DNA from: Bacterioplanoides pacificum
GTDB lineage: Bacteria > Pseudomonadota > Gammaproteobacteria > Pseudomonadales > Oceanobacteraceae
Assembly: GCF_042648445.1 (NCBI RefSeq)
Contig: NZ_JBHRYB010000005.1
Span: 980,577 to 1,044,576 of the forward strand
Reading direction: 5' to 3'
Length of the DNA stretch: 64,000 nucleotides
Below the pieces are notes generated by a model. The model saw only the letters and a list, made by a program, of their open reading frames with translations, did not search any database and was not told where the DNA came from. The position numbers were made by a program, and so were the translations under genes. The first letter of the stretch is position 1. Each line of letters opens with the position of its first letter. Shown here piece by piece: positions 63,674 through 64,000 of this stretch.

Positions 63674-63697
63674 ATGCCCACCTGAATTGGTGGGCAT
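63674..63697 (-). terminator. Hairpin upstream of module B
   Basis: ATGCCCACC/GGTGGGCAT with loop TGAATT, followed by TTTTC on the minus strand; the counterpart of the hairpin at 60706. It would end transcripts from whatever gene lies to the right. Confidence 0.65.
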
Positions 63698-63873
63698 TGA
63701 TAAATGTTTTATTTTTAAAGAGCTTGGGACTAAATAGGTGTCAGATCAGGTCTGAACTACAACATGTTATTTCATCATGTATTTTTTTAGCAAAGATATA
63801 GTGTTCCTTAGCATTATACTTAGAGTTTAAAAAAGAGAATAAAAAAACTTTTTGTCCTTAGAAAATCCCATAA

Positions 63874-64000
63874 GAGACTGTAGATAAAACTGTGTAACTG
63901 CTTATCATCCCCTAACCATCAGGATAAGCAGTTATGAACAAGAAAGACCTTGAAGCCTTTGCACTCGAAGCCGCCAAAGGCATTAAAACTCAGGAAGATC
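63874..64000 (+). mobile_element. Left end of an IS256-family element (cut by window)
   Basis: The end GAGACTG(63874-63880)...AACTGTGTAAC resembles IS256-family terminal repeats, which often begin G-rich and hold a GTGTAA-like core. It is followed by a hairpin CTGCTTATC/GATAAGCAG (63898-63931) and the transposase start. The right end and target duplication are outside the window. Confidence 0.7.
63934..64000 (+). CDS. IS256-family transposase, N-terminus only
   Basis: The frame MNKKDLEAFALEAAKGIKTQ matches the start of IS256-family (mutator-like) transposases, which begin with KSLEALAREAAKSIKTESDL-like sequence. AGGA lies 9 bases upstream of the ATG. The window ends after 22 codons, so completeness cannot be judged. 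It is directed away from the toxin array. Confidence 0.85.
   Translation, partial: MNKKDLEAFALEAAKGIKTQED

Larger units (their letters stand above)
62750..63765 (-). repeat. Shared stalk arm, copy B
   Basis: Partner of the 59790-60780 repeat, offset by about 2956 bases. Coding and non-coding parts, including the hairpin, are both conserved, so the duplicated unit is terminator plus stalk piece rather than a gene. Confidence 0.85.

Noticed and set aside
63741..63857. 38-codon minus-strand frame ending near the module B repeat
   Set aside because: Its last codons fall in the repeated non-coding stretch and a stop lies just upstream, so it may be chance; noted only as a possible broken gene end.

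Overview
The window reads as a chromosomal segment of a Gram-negative gammaproteobacterium. The gene set (queA-tgt-yajC-secD-secF, recC-recB-recD, trhO, miaE, xni, rtcR) is typically gammaproteobacterial. The sodium-coupled transporters (NhaD, DASS family), TorF-type porin, tandem DUF6351-like proteins and single-copy signalling genes suggest an aquatic or marine lineage of the Oceanospirillales type. That placement is an inference from gene content, not a phylogeny.

Layout. 1-5110: the RNA-repair regulator rtcR behind a clear sigma70 promoter with a palindrome, the convergent antiporter nhaD, a broken SDR remnant, and a secreted sphingomyelinase-like phosphodiesterase. 5111-13468: trhO, a CreA lipoprotein, two tandem DUF6351-like paralogues and small membrane proteins. 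13484-19088: the minus-strand queA-tgt-yajC-secD-secF cluster with two intrinsic terminators. 19249-19847: a promoter driving four tRNA-Leu genes (one CAA, three CAG). 20002-21561: a chemoreceptor with its sensor domain at the C-terminus.

21733-28298 is the most interesting accessory block. It is one dense plus-strand run: a c-heme lipoprotein, a Tat-exported DUF1501 protein, a TlpA-like thioredoxin, a DUF4266 mini-lipoprotein, a DUF3570 outer-membrane beta-barrel and an ApbE flavin transferase. The DUF3570 protein carries E-T-L-S-G-A-S, very close to the ApbE flavinylation signature D-x-x-S/T-G-A-S/T. I infer a cell-envelope redox system in which the barrel is the covalently flavinylated substrate.

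28393-55949 is mostly housekeeping: amidase, SDR, DASS transporter, DUF748 protein, recCBD, alanine dehydrogenase, a REC-HK-REC hybrid kinase, lipid kinase, miaE, xni/ABC transporter, an M14 peptidase, a porin and hydrolases.

56291-63765 is an AT-variable array on the minus strand of two displaced (orphan) toxin-immunity modules from a large CdiA/haemagglutinin-repeat protein. Each has a start-less piece of the shared stalk (direct repeats of about 1 kb), a distinct pre-toxin and C-terminal toxin (one PD-(D/E)xK nuclease, one short His-rich domain), and a tightly linked immunity gene. The upstream module has an in-frame amber codon in its stalk piece. The array is bounded at the window edge by the left end of an IS256-family element. 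The parental full-length gene would lie beyond the right end of the window.
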